Assembly (NCBI GenBank): GCA_900556625.1
Contig: USPQ01000019.1
Location: 1 to 41,265, forward strand
Direction: 5' to 3'
DNA from: an uncultured Bacteroides sp.
Lineage (GTDB): Bacteria > Bacteroidota > Bacteroidia > Bacteroidales > Bacteroidaceae
Length of the DNA stretch: 41,265 nucleotides
Positions 25,237 to 33,601 of the stretch are shown in pieces. The notes beneath the pieces were generated by a model. That model was not told the origin of the DNA. It did no database searches and saw nothing but the letters and a program-made list of their open reading frames with translations. The position numbers were made by a program, and so were the translations under genes. The stretch's first letter is position 1, and the number at the start of each line of letters is the position of its first letter.

Positions 25237-25329
25237 GCATTCACGTCTTTTTTGTATCCGGTCGGTTTCATAAACCTTCAACATACTCTAGCCAGTTCCC
25301 GCCAGCTGGACTGCAAAAAGCGTGAATGC
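25237..25329. repeat. Inverted repeat GCATTCACG...CGTGAATGC
   Basis: Arms at 25237-25254 and 25314-25329 pair except for one bulged T and a T-run length difference. GGTTT/AAACC pairs inside (25264-25276). CGTGAATG also occurs at 25109-25116 in the preceding fold-back, linking the two structures. Confidence 0.5.
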
Positions 25330-25401
25330 TCGTTGTGCTAATAAACATGAATAAAGTATTATTCATTCCCTTATTGTATGACACATAAAAGAACAAACGC
25401 T

Positions 25402-25833
25402 ATGGCACAATGGATTAGCATAGAAGAAGCAGCTGTGAAATATGGATTTGAGGCAGAATACCTCTGGGTTCTGATAGAAATGAGAGAAATCATAGTAGAC
25501 TACCAAAGACCCGATGTTGACTTTATAGACGACAGAAGCATTCAGGATTTTGTAGAACGGAACAGACTGGGGGCTACACAGATGTATATCGATAAACTGG
25601 AACGATTATGCATAGATAAGTCCCGGCTTTGTTCAATATACACGTCACTTTTAGGCAAGCAGGACAAGGAAATCACAATATATAAAGGAGCAAAAGTCTT
25701 ATATGACGTATTGCAAGCCAAGTGGCTGAGACAATGCGCCCGCATGCGGAAGTTAGAAAAAGAACTTGCATTGGCGCAAACCGCCTGTCGTGCCTGTTGG
25801 TTCAAAAGATTCTGTATGAGAATCCGGAAATGA
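25402..25833 (+). CDS. Protein of unknown function with a possible HTH
   Basis: 143 residues from ATG 25402 (MAQWISIEEAAVKYGFEAEY); an ATG eight codons upstream, at 25378, would give 151. Not recognised as a named family. The N-terminal SIEEAAVKYGFEAEYLWVLI resembles the first helices of MerR/excisionase-like DNA-binding domains. The C-terminal half is helical and basic (KWLRQCARMRKLEKELALAQ, probably coiled coil), with a Cys-rich end TACRACWFKRFCMRIRK. No signal peptide or membrane segment. It lies directly after the repeat-rich region, which may be its leader or its binding region; this is inference. Confidence 0.6.
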   Translation: MAQWISIEEAAVKYGFEAEYLWVLIEMREIIVDYQRPDVDFIDDRSIQDFVERNRLGATQMYIDKLERLCIDKSRLCSIYTSLLGKQDKEITIYKGAKVLYDVLQAKWLRQCARMRKLEKELALAQTACRACWFKRFCMRIRK

Positions 25834-25910
25834 AATTAAACTATCAGAGAAGGCGCGGGAATAGGAGTGGATGAACAATAGCGACTTTGAGCGAACAAAA
25901 AACCGATAAA

Positions 25911-25942
25911 TTGTGTTTATTTATTCTAATTATATATCTTTG
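25911..25942 (+). promoter_or_regulatory. Promoter of the beta-barrel gene
   Basis: TATCTTTG at 25935-25942 with TTGTG at 25911-25915 about 20 bp upstream, 25 bp before the ATG at 25968. Confidence 0.65.
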
Positions 25943-25967
25943 TCCCGAATTATAAACACGTAAATTT

Positions 25968-26540
25968 ATGAAAAAGATTTTTGGTGCTTTATTGATTGCT
26001 GTATGTATTGGTATGGCAATGCCTGCTCAGGCTCAAATACATTTTGGTGTAAAGGGAGGTTTGAACTTGTCAAAAGCGAGCTTCTCTAATGTGAAAGAAA
26101 ACTTTAAGAAGGATAATTTTACCGGCTTCTTTATTGGCCCAATGGCTGAGTTTAATATTCCAATCGTAGGGTTGGGGGTAGATGCTGCGTTGCTTTTTGC
26201 CCAAAGAGGTATCAAGGTTTCTGATGCCGACGCGGATGTTACTGTGAAGCAGAACGGTATTGATATCCCGGTTAACTTGAAGTATAACATCGGCTTGGGT
26301 AGCCTAGCCGGTATTTATCTGGCTGCCGGTCCTGATTTTTATTTCGACTTTGAAAAGAAAACCGGAATCGACAAGAAGAAGGCGGAAGTAGGTATCAATG
26401 TAGGTGCCGGTCTGAAGTTGCTGAACCATTTGCAGGTGGGAGCTAATTATAATATCCCATTGGGCGACACTGCTGATATTGACGGCGGCGGTTCCTATAA
26501 AACCAAGACTTGGCAGGTATCTGTTGCTTATATTTTTTAG
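25968..26540 (+). CDS. Outer-membrane beta-barrel protein (porin family)
   Basis: 190 residues with signal peptide (1-22, LLIAVCIGMAMPAQA-Q). The mature part starts IHFGVKGGLNLSKASFSN, the usual opening of PF13568-type 8-strand barrels in Bacteroidetes. It alternates amphipathic strands (GSLAGIYLAAGPDFYFDF, AEVGINVGAGLKLLNHLQVG) and ends in the aromatic WQVSVAYIF. Small barrels of this type have structural or unknown roles. Its own promoter precedes it and a strong terminator follows, so it is monocistronic. Confidence 0.85.
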   Translation: MKKIFGALLIAVCIGMAMPAQAQIHFGVKGGLNLSKASFSNVKENFKKDNFTGFFIGPMAEFNIPIVGLGVDAALLFAQRGIKVSDADADVTVKQNGIDIPVNLKYNIGLGSLAGIYLAAGPDFYFDFEKKTGIDKKKAEVGINVGAGLKLLNHLQVGANYNIPLGDTADIDGGGSYKTKTWQVSVAYIF

Positions 26541-26569
26541 CGGATAATTTACTTTAACATAGTAGAACA

Positions 26570-26602
26570 AGAGGCTTTCGACTGTCGGAAGCCTCTTTTT
26601 TT
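26570..26602 (+). terminator. Rho-independent terminator after the beta-barrel gene
   Basis: GAGGCTTTC and GGAAGCCTC form a 9-bp stem with one non-Watson-Crick pair, followed by eight T. The T run leads directly into the priA promoter box. Confidence 0.85.
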
Positions 26603-26603
26603 A

Positions 26604-26611
26604 TATCTTTG
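26604..26611 (+). promoter_or_regulatory. -7 box of priA, almost touching the start codon
   Basis: TATCTTTG ends only 8 bases before the ATG at 26620, so the transcript would be leaderless or have a leader of a few nucleotides. The box overlaps an in-frame GTG at 26611, which rules that out as start. Confidence 0.55.
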
Positions 26612-26619
26612 TGCCTGCA

Positions 26620-29076
26620 ATGAAAAAGTATGTAGATGTCATATTACCGCTTCCGCTTCCAAAGAGCTTTACTTACTCTTTGCCGGACGAGTGTGCGGAA
26701 GAAGTGAAGATCGGTTGCCGCGTGGTAGTTCCTTTCGGACGGAAGAAGTTCTATACGGCTATCGTTCTTAATGTTCATTATTGTGCTCCGACGGAGTATG
26801 AGGTGAAGGACATATCTGCATTGCTGGATGCTTCTCCTATATTATTGCCTGTTCAATTCAAGTTTTGGGAGTGGATAGCCGATTATTATCTCTGTACGCA
26901 AGGGGATGTTTATAAGGCGGCGCTGCCTTCGGGATTGAAACTCGAAAGCGAAACGATTGTAGAGTATAATCCCGATTTTGAAGCGGATGCACCATTGCCG
27001 GAACGTGAACAGCGCATTCTGGATTTGCTTGCCGTGGATGCACAGCAGTGTGTCACTAAGCTGGAGAAGGAGAGCGGGATAAAAAATATTCTGACTGTCA
27101 TCAAGTCGCTGCTCGATAAAGAAGCGATTTTTGTAAAGGAGGAGTTGAGGCGTACTTATAAACCCAAGACGGAGGCGCGGGTGCGGCTTGCGGGTTCGGC
27201 GGATGAAAAACGGTTGCATATACTGTTTGATATCCTGTCGCGTGCCCCGAAGCAGTTGGCATTGTTGATGAAATATGTGGAATGTTCGGGGATTCTGGGA
27301 AATGAAGTCCCGAAAGAAGTCTCCAAGAAAGAACTGCTGCAACGCGCCAATGTGTCGCCTTCCATTCTGAACGGTCTGGTAGAGAAAAAGATATTTGAGA
27401 TTTATCATCATGAGATCGGCCGGTTGAACCAGCAGGTGAAGGAGGTCGTCGAACTGAATACGTTGAATGAGTTTCAGCAACGGGCACACGATGAAATCGT
27501 ACAGTCCTTCCGGGAAAAGAATGTCTGCCTGCTTCATGGGGTGACGTCCAGTGGTAAGACGGAAGTATATATTCATCTGATAGAAGAAACTATTCGTCAG
27601 GGAAAGCAAGTATTGTATTTGTTGCCAGAGATTGCCCTGACTACCCAGATTACAGAACGTCTGCAACGGGTTTTCGGCTCTCGGCTGGGCATTTATCACT
27701 CTAAGTTTCCCGACGCCGAACGGGTGGAGATATGGCGGAAACAGTTGGGAGAAAATGGCTATGATATTATTTTGGGAGTCCGTTCTTCCGTTTTCCTCCC
27801 TTTCCGGAACCTGGGACTGGTGATTGTGGACGAGGAACACGAGAATACTTATAAGCAGCAAGACCCTGCTCCCCGTTATCATGCACGTAGCGCAGCTATT
27901 GTACTGGCTGCCATGTATGGAGCTAAAACACTGTTGGGAACGGCTACTCCTTCTATCGAGACATGGCAGAACGCGACGGACGGAAAATACGGCTTTGTCC
28001 AACTGAAAGAACGCTATAAAGAGATTCAGTTGCCGGAGATTATCCCGGTAGATATCAAGGAACTGCACCGTAAGAAACGAATGGTCGGACAGTTCTCGCC
28101 TTTGCTGGTACAATATATGAAAGAAGCCCTGGAACAGAAGGAACAGGTGATTCTTTTCCAGAACCGTCGCGGCTTTGCTCCCATGATAGAATGCCGTACT
28201 TGCGGCTGGGTGCCGAAGTGCAAAAACTGTGATGTGAGCCTGACTTACCACAAAGGAATCAATCAACTGACCTGTCACTATTGCGGCTATACCTATCAAC
28301 TTCCGAAGGCCTGTCCCGCTTGCGAAGGTACGGAACTGGTGAACCGCGGCTTTGGTACGGAAAAGATTGAGGACGACATCAAAATCCTTTTCCCCGAAGC
28401 AGCCGTGGCGCGTATGGATTTGGATACCACCCGCACCCGCTCTGCTTACGAAAAGATTATTGCAGACTTTGAACAGGGAAAGACCGATATTCTGATCGGT
28501 ACGCAAATGGTGTCGAAGGGTTTGGACTTCGACCATGTAAGTATCGTCGGAATACTGAATGCCGATACGATGTTGAATTATCCCGATTTCCGTTCTTACG
28601 AACGTGCCTTCCAGCTAATGGCACAAGTAGCGGGACGCGCCGGGCGTAAGAATAAACGCGGACGTGTGATACTCCAGACCAAGAGTATCGACCACCCTAT
28701 TATTCATCAGGTGATTGCCAATGACTATGAAGATATGGTAGGCGGGCAACTGGCGGAACGTCAGATGTTCCACTATCCTCCTTATTATCGCCTGGTATAT
28801 GTTTATCTGAAAAATCATAATGAGTCGTTGCTGGATCAAATGGCGGCGGTAATGGCCGGCAAGTTGAGGGCAGTATTCGGCAACCGGGTGCTGGGACCGG
28901 ATAAACCTCCTGTTGCCCGTATCCAGACACTGTTCATCAAAAAGATCGTTGTGAAGATAGAACAGAATGCCCCAATGGGGCGTGCCCGGGAACTGCTTTT
29001 GCGCATTCAACGGGAGATGATAGAGGATGAGCGTTATAAGTCCCTGATAGTCTACTATGATGTAGACCCTATGTGA
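26620..29076 (+). CDS. priA: Primosomal protein N' (replication restart helicase)
   Basis: 818 residues from MKKYVDVILPLPLPKSFTYS, which matches the family N-terminus. PriA reloads the replicative helicase at collapsed forks. N-terminal 3'-DNA-binding domain about 1-100; Walker A GVTSSGKTEVY (Gly307-Lys313); DEEH box 404-407 in VIVDEEHENTYKQQDPAPRY; zinc-binding cysteines in CRTCGWVPKCKNCDVSLTYH and CHYCGYTYQLPKACPACEG; then helicase motifs GTQMVSKGLDFDHVSIVG and QVAGRAGRKNKRGRVILQT. Complete. The promoter sits within the preceding terminator's T run. The opposite strand has a long open frame that is a shadow of this gene. Confidence 0.96.
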   Translation: MKKYVDVILPLPLPKSFTYSLPDECAEEVKIGCRVVVPFGRKKFYTAIVLNVHYCAPTEYEVKDISALLDASPILLPVQFKFWEWIADYYLCTQGDVYKAALPSGLKLESETIVEYNPDFEADAPLPEREQRILDLLAVDAQQCVTKLEKESGIKNILTVIKSLLDKEAIFVKEELRRTYKPKTEARVRLAGSADEKRLHILFDILSRAPKQLALLMKYVECSGILGNEVPKEVSKKELLQRANVSPSILNGLVEKKIFEIYHHEIGRLNQQVKEVVELNTLNEFQQRAHDEIVQSFREKNVCLLHGVTSSGKTEVYIHLIEETIRQGKQVLYLLPEIALTTQITERLQRVFGSRLGIYHSKFPDAERVEIWRKQLGENGYDIILGVRSSVFLPFRNLGLVIVDEEHENTYKQQDPAPRYHARSAAIVLAAMYGAKTLLGTATPSIETWQNATDGKYGFVQLKERYKEIQLPEIIPVDIKELHRKKRMVGQFSPLLVQYMKEALEQKEQVILFQNRRGFAPMIECRTCGWVPKCKNCDVSLTYHKGINQLTCHYCGYTYQLPKACPACEGTELVNRGFGTEKIEDDIKILFPEAAVARMDLDTTRTRSAYEKIIADFEQGKTDILIGTQMVSKGLDFDHVSIVGILNADTMLNYPDFRSYERAFQLMAQVAGRAGRKNKRGRVILQTKSIDHPIIHQVIANDYEDMVGGQLAERQMFHYPPYYRLVYVYLKNHNESLLDQMAAVMAGKLRAVFGNRVLGPDKPPVARIQTLFIKKIVVKIEQNAPMGRARELLLRIQREMIEDERYKSLIVYYDVDPM

Positions 29077-29132
29077 TAAAAGAAATTATTCCCCCTTATT
29101 AATAAACCTTGTATTAATTTAATTAACTAACC

Positions 29133-30929
29133 ATGAAACGATTTACAATTTTTTCTCTGACTTGTTTCCTTAGCATGGGTTCTGTGTTTGCCCAGCAAGG
29201 AGTAACCCAGTGCGGCGTTCCGACAGGACAACCGAAGTTCCCTTTACAGGCTTATCAGGAATTGCCTGACCCTGCAGCACCTTCCGAAAAAGAATGGGCG
29301 GCAGTCACGGCACCGCAAGTGTCGTGGGGAACAATTGATGTCCGCTACGCGAAACATCAGCTTCCGGCTTTGAAGAAAACCACGAACACCTCTCTGAAAG
29401 GCTGGCGCGGCGAACGTGTGAATGCCCAAGCGGTCGTGTGGACAGGCACGGAGCTGAAGGACTTGAATTTCAGCTTTACCGATTTTAAGGATAAGAAGGG
29501 GAACTCTCTTTCGGGAGATGCGTTGACAGCCGGCTTTGTCCGCTACGTCATGACGGACGAACTGAACAAAGACGGAAGAGGTGCGTGCGGCTATCGGAAG
29601 TCGGTGGACTTTGACTCTCTATTGGTAGCCGATCCGATTGACTCGGAACTGAAAACGATGGCTTTGCCTGCTCGTACTGTTCAGCCTATCTGGGTACAAT
29701 GCTGGATTCCCCAGTCTGCGGTTCCCGGAACTTATAAAGGACAGTTATTGGTTAACGACGGCTCGAATCTGTTACAGCGCCTCAATCTTGAGATTACGGT
29801 TTCTTCCCGCGTACTTCCCCAACCCTCGGAATGGGCTTTTCATCTGGATTTGTGGCAAAGCCCGTATGCCGTAGCCCGTTATTATCAGGTGCCTTTATGG
29901 AGCCAGGAACATCTGGACGCTATGCGCCCTCTGATGAAAATGCTGGCAAATGCCGGGCAGAAGATTATTACGGCTACTTTGACTCATAAACCCTGGAACG
30001 GGCAGACGGAAGATTATTTCGACACAATGGTGACTTGGATAAAACGTGCAGACGGTACGTGGACGTTTGACTATACCATTTTTGACCGTTGGGTGGAATT
30101 TATGATGAGTGTCGGCATTGACAAGCAGATAAACTGTTATTCAATGGTTCCCTGGAAACTGTCTTTCCAGTATTACGACCAGGCTACGAACTCGTTGAAA
30201 TTTGTGAAGACCGCACCGGGCGAACAGGCTTATGAAGAAATGTGGGTGGCAATGCTTACTTCTTTTGCAAAACACCTCAAAGAAAAAGGCTGGTTTGATA
30301 TTTGTACGATTGCTATGGATGAGCGCCCAATGGACGTAATGCAGAAGACTCTGAAAGTGATTCGTAAGGCTGATCCGGATTTTAAAGTTTCACTGGCAGG
30401 AAATTATCATGCGGAAATTGAGCCGGATTTGTATGATTATTGCATTGTGATCGGTCAGAACTATCCCGAAGATGTACGTCTCCGCCGTAAAGCCGAGAAT
30501 AAGCGCACTACCTATTATACTTGCTGCACGGAAGCACACCCCAATACGTTTACTTTCTCCGACCCGGCCGAAGCTGCCTGGATGAGTTTCTATTCTTCAA
30601 AGAAGCATCTGGACGGTTATCTGCGTTGGGCGTACAACAGTTGGCCGTTGGAGCCGTTGCTCGATTCCCGTTTCCGTACCTGGGCAGCCGGAGATACTTA
30701 TCTGGTATACCCCGGAGCACGTAGCTGTATCCGTTTCGAACGTTTGATCGAAGGAGTACAGGCACATGAGAAAATAAATATTCTTCGTCAGGAGTTTGAG
30801 AAGAACGGAAATAAAGCCGGGCTGAAGAAGATTGAGAAAATGCTGGCTCCGTTCAACTTGGGAGATATGCCGGAGATTCCGGCAGCTGTCACCGTGAACC
30901 GGGCGAATCAGATTTTGAACTCATTCTAA
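29133..30929 (+). CDS. GH123-like glycoside hydrolase (DUF4091)
   Basis: 598 residues with signal peptide (1-20, FSLTCFLSMGSVFA-Q). An N-terminal beta-sandwich (about 25-225, with LKGWRGERVNAQAVVWTGTE) precedes a TIM-barrel-like catalytic domain and a C-terminal helical DUF4091 region (HLDGYLRWAYNSWPLEPLLD, GDTYLVYPG, IRFERLIEGVQAHEKINILR). The adjacent Asp396-Glu397 in IAMDERPMD fits the catalytic D-E pair of GH123 exo-beta-N-acetylgalactosaminidases such as that of B. vulgatus. It would release terminal beta-GalNAc, for instance from glycosphingolipid glycans, in the periplasm or at the surface. It is not in a SusC/SusD operon. It follows priA by 56 bp without a clear promoter. Confidence 0.85.
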   Translation: MKRFTIFSLTCFLSMGSVFAQQGVTQCGVPTGQPKFPLQAYQELPDPAAPSEKEWAAVTAPQVSWGTIDVRYAKHQLPALKKTTNTSLKGWRGERVNAQAVVWTGTELKDLNFSFTDFKDKKGNSLSGDALTAGFVRYVMTDELNKDGRGACGYRKSVDFDSLLVADPIDSELKTMALPARTVQPIWVQCWIPQSAVPGTYKGQLLVNDGSNLLQRLNLEITVSSRVLPQPSEWAFHLDLWQSPYAVARYYQVPLWSQEHLDAMRPLMKMLANAGQKIITATLTHKPWNGQTEDYFDTMVTWIKRADGTWTFDYTIFDRWVEFMMSVGIDKQINCYSMVPWKLSFQYYDQATNSLKFVKTAPGEQAYEEMWVAMLTSFAKHLKEKGWFDICTIAMDERPMDVMQKTLKVIRKADPDFKVSLAGNYHAEIEPDLYDYCIVIGQNYPEDVRLRRKAENKRTTYYTCCTEAHPNTFTFSDPAEAAWMSFYSSKKHLDGYLRWAYNSWPLEPLLDSRFRTWAAGDTYLVYPGARSCIRFERLIEGVQAHEKINILRQEFEKNGNKAGLKKIEKMLAPFNLGDMPEIPAAVTVNRANQILNSF

Positions 30930-30989
30930 CCGGCGTAACACCGGAGCAAGGTTTCCTTGTGGCATATTGTCAAGTATTAAAAGTTTATT

Positions 30990-31460
30990 ATGAAGAAAAT
31001 ATTATTTGTTTGCTTGGGAAATATCTGCCGTAGTTCTACGGCAGAGGGTGTAATGCTTCATTTAATAGAGGAGGCGGGACTGGAGAAAGAGTTTGTGATA
31101 GACTCCGCCGGAATCCTGTCTTACCATCAGGGAGAATTGCCGGACAGCCGGATGCGTGCCCACGCTGCCCGTCGGGGGTATCAACTGGTGCATCGTTCAC
31201 GCCCGGTACGGACAGAGGACTTTTATAATTTTGATCTGATTATCGGTATGGATGACCGTAATATTGAGGACCTGAAAGATAAAGCTCCCTCTCCCGAAGA
31301 ATGGAAGAAGATTCACCGCATGACGGAATATTGCAACCGTATCCCCGCAGATCATGTCCCCGACCCCTACTATGGTGGGGTCGAAGGTTTCGAGTATGTG
31401 CTGGATATTTTGGAAGATGCCTGTTCCGGCCTGCTTATTTCTTTAACTCAGGATAACTGA
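30990..31460 (+). CDS. Low-molecular-weight protein-tyrosine phosphatase
   Basis: 156 residues, cytoplasmic. The active-site loop C8-LGNIC-R14 in LFVCLGNICRSSTAEG gives the CX5R signature, and the general-acid Asp125 lies in VPDPYYGG. Both are intact, so it should be active on phosphotyrosine. The family also includes arsenate reductases, but the DPYYGG loop favours phosphatase. In Bacteroidetes such enzymes often act in capsule or exopolysaccharide control, but no BY-kinase or capsule gene is nearby. Its last 26 bp overlap the 3' end of the convergent HD-domain gene. Confidence 0.92.
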   Translation: MKKILFVCLGNICRSSTAEGVMLHLIEEAGLEKEFVIDSAGILSYHQGELPDSRMRAHAARRGYQLVHRSRPVRTEDFYNFDLIIGMDDRNIEDLKDKAPSPEEWKKIHRMTEYCNRIPADHVPDPYYGGVEGFEYVLDILEDACSGLLISLTQDN

Positions 31461-33507
31461 TCCGGGTATGATAAGCAATCTTTAGTTTTTCTTTGAATAC
31501 AGTTTTTATTGTGGCAATATCTTTGAAAGTAATAGGGCATTCCTTGAAGTAGCCCTCTGTAACCTGGGAGTCAATAATCTTGTCGACCAGGTTACTTATA
31601 CTTTCTTCCGTATATTCCGGCAGACTGCGTGAAGCTGCTTCTACGGCATCCGCCATCATCAGGATGGCCTGTTCTTTAGTAAACGGGTTCGGACCGGGAT
31701 AAGTGAATAATTCTTCGTTCGGCTCCTCGTCCGGATGTTCGTTTTTCCACGAGATATAGAAATATTTTGTTTTCCCCCGTCCATGATGCGTACTGATAAA
31801 GTCTTTGACGGCTTTAGGCAGATTGTGTTTGTCGGCTAGTTTTAATCCGTCCGTGACATGACTGATCACGACCTGTGCACTCTGTTCGTAGCTCAGGTTC
31901 TTGTGCGGATTGACCCCTCCCGACTGGTTCTCGGTGAAGAAAGCCGGATTCTCCATTTTTCCGATATCGTGGTACAAAGCTCCCGTACGTACGAGCTGGC
32001 TTTTCGCACCGACGCGGATAGCTGCTTCTGCCGCAAGATTGGCTACCTGCATGGAGTGCTGGAAAGTTCCCGGTACCGTCTCGGACATCTGGCGCAGTAA
32101 GTCATTATTGATATTCGATAGTTCCACCAAAGTGACATTGGAGGTAAATCCGAATGTTTTTTCTAACAGGAACAACAGCGGATAAGCGAATAATAGCAGA
32201 ACTCCATTTATTATAAAATAGGTGTACATCCGCAAATTCAGTTTCGAGAAGTCATTGGAAAGCCCGTTCTCCGTCATTAACTCGAAGGCAAAGTAAATGG
32301 CGGCATAAGTCAATATGACTAATAGCGCCGTCCGGAAAAGTTGGGATCTTTGGGATAATTCCCTTAAACTGAATATCGCAACCAGTCCCGCCGCCAACTG
32401 GGTCAGGATAAATTCATGCGGGAAGCGTAGGGATATGGAGCATATTAATATCGTGATGACGTGTGTCAGGAAAGCGGTCCTTGAATCGAGGAACACACGA
32501 ATAATGATCGGCAACATCGCATAGGGGATGATATACACATTGAATATATTGTGTGTGACCATGAAAGCCGTGACTATACTGTAAAATACAATCAAAGTGA
32601 ACAGCAGCGACAAACTGCCCTTCCGTTGATAATAGTCTTTCCGGAATAAATCAAGATAAAGCATGAAACACAACATCAGCATACCCACAAACAGAATCTG
32701 CCCTCCGAGAATCAGGCGGCTTTGCCCCATTGACTCATTCCGCTTAATGGATTCTTTCCGCAGTGATTCCAGAATATTATAAGTTTCCGGGCTGATGATC
32801 TCTCCCCGGTCGATAATCTTTTGTCCGCTGACTACCAGCCCGTTCGCCCAGGAATAGTTGTTCAGCATTTCTTCTTTGGCAGTCTGGGTGCGTTGTTCGT
32901 CAAAAGTGAGGTTGGGAGTGATGTATTCGTTCAACGAACATTGTCTTAGAATATCCCGGTTGAAATGGGTAGAGTCAGCCGAAAGCAGGTATTCGTAAGC
33001 CTTCTTCACCGTGTAAATCTCCTCGGTGGGATGCGGGTTGGCTAGCTTGTCGTCTATAACCATGATAGACGAAGTGCTGTCTTTTTGCAGTTGCTGTATG
33101 TCTTCTGTCGATACAATCCCTGCCTGATAGATTTCTTTGAGCGTGCGTTCGATATACCGCAGGTAATCTATGGATGGAAGGATCCCTTTCAGGTTCGTAT
33201 GATAGTTCTCCTTCAATTTGCTGATGGCGTCCTTTTCTATCTTCTTGTCGAGCTCGTAGTAAGGTTGGAAAAGAACTAACAGACTGTCTTGTTCGCGCTT
33301 CACCACCGCCTCGTCTTTATAGATAGGAAAATCGAAAGTAGCTATCAACTGCCCGTACTTCCAGGGTTTGTTTATATCAAACTGGTAGTTGAACTTCCCG
33401 TCGCGCGGTAAGAAATAAACAATCAGTGCCACAGTAGCCACAAATAGCAGTGATTTATATAGCAAATCTCTCCATGAGAAACTCTTTTTCTTCTTCAAAT
33501 GTTCCAT
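31435..33507 (-). CDS. 7TM-HD membrane phosphohydrolase (PgpH-like)
   Basis: 690 residues from MEHLKKKKSFSWRDLL. ATGs at 33513 and 33546 are also in frame; a TACTTTTC box on the minus strand near 33525-33532 argues against 33546. One N-terminal membrane helix (LLYKSLLFVATVALIVYFL), a large extracytoplasmic 7TMR-HDED-like domain (to about residue 265), about seven membrane helices (about 270-450), then a cytoplasmic HD domain: FQHSMQVANLAAEAAIRVG, H513-D514 in GALYHDIGK, and STHHGRGKTKYFYISWKNEH. This order is that of PgpH, a c-di-AMP phosphodiesterase in Firmicutes; the same activity here is inferred. Convergent overlap of 26 bp with the tyrosine phosphatase gene. Confidence 0.87.
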   Translation of the reverse strand: MEHLKKKKSFSWRDLLYKSLLFVATVALIVYFLPRDGKFNYQFDINKPWKYGQLIATFDFPIYKDEAVVKREQDSLLVLFQPYYELDKKIEKDAISKLKENYHTNLKGILPSIDYLRYIERTLKEIYQAGIVSTEDIQQLQKDSTSSIMVIDDKLANPHPTEEIYTVKKAYEYLLSADSTHFNRDILRQCSLNEYITPNLTFDEQRTQTAKEEMLNNYSWANGLVVSGQKIIDRGEIISPETYNILESLRKESIKRNESMGQSRLILGGQILFVGMLMLCFMLYLDLFRKDYYQRKGSLSLLFTLIVFYSIVTAFMVTHNIFNVYIIPYAMLPIIIRVFLDSRTAFLTHVITILICSISLRFPHEFILTQLAAGLVAIFSLRELSQRSQLFRTALLVILTYAAIYFAFELMTENGLSNDFSKLNLRMYTYFIINGVLLLFAYPLLFLLEKTFGFTSNVTLVELSNINNDLLRQMSETVPGTFQHSMQVANLAAEAAIRVGAKSQLVRTGALYHDIGKMENPAFFTENQSGGVNPHKNLSYEQSAQVVISHVTDGLKLADKHNLPKAVKDFISTHHGRGKTKYFYISWKNEHPDEEPNEELFTYPGPNPFTKEQAILMMADAVEAASRSLPEYTEESISNLVDKIIDSQVTEGYFKECPITFKDIATIKTVFKEKLKIAYHTRISYPELKK

Positions 33508-33565
33508 ACGCATTGAAATTTTTGCGAAAAGTACAAAAAAAAACAATAGTGTGGAAAAAAAGGTT

Positions 33566-33573
33566 TAATTTTG
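33566..33573 (+). promoter_or_regulatory. -7 box of gltX
   Basis: TAATTTTG fits TAnnTTTG and lies 28 bp before the ATG at 33602. The -33 match is poor. Confidence 0.5.
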
Positions 33574-33601
33574 CCGCGATTTACCTATACTAACCCAAAT
33601 T

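Larger units (their letters stand above)
24280..25401. other. 1.1-kb repeat-rich intergenic region
   Basis: Contains no credible gene. Listed separately: a 170-bp inverted-repeat element, an eight-copy 22-bp phased array, a GGTGATAGGTTG repeat family with a hairpin, a promoter-hairpin-T-run unit, a 123-nt fold-back and another inverted repeat. In a segment where other gaps are short, this density of structure is exceptional. A minus-strand open frame over 24721-24951 has no family resemblance and runs through the repeats. Confidence 0.75.

Noticed and set aside
26611..26619. GTG start for priA
   Set aside because: The GTG overlaps the last base of the -7 promoter box, and the PriA family N-terminus begins at the ATG at 26620.
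26842..28536. 564-codon open frame on the minus strand
   Set aside because: It lies entirely opposite priA, has no recognisable domain, and PriA on the + strand is complete with all motifs.
33508..33546. Longest start of the PgpH-like gene
   Set aside because: The extra 13 codons overlap a promoter-like box on the minus strand and are not typical of the family; the choice between 33513 and 33507 remains open.
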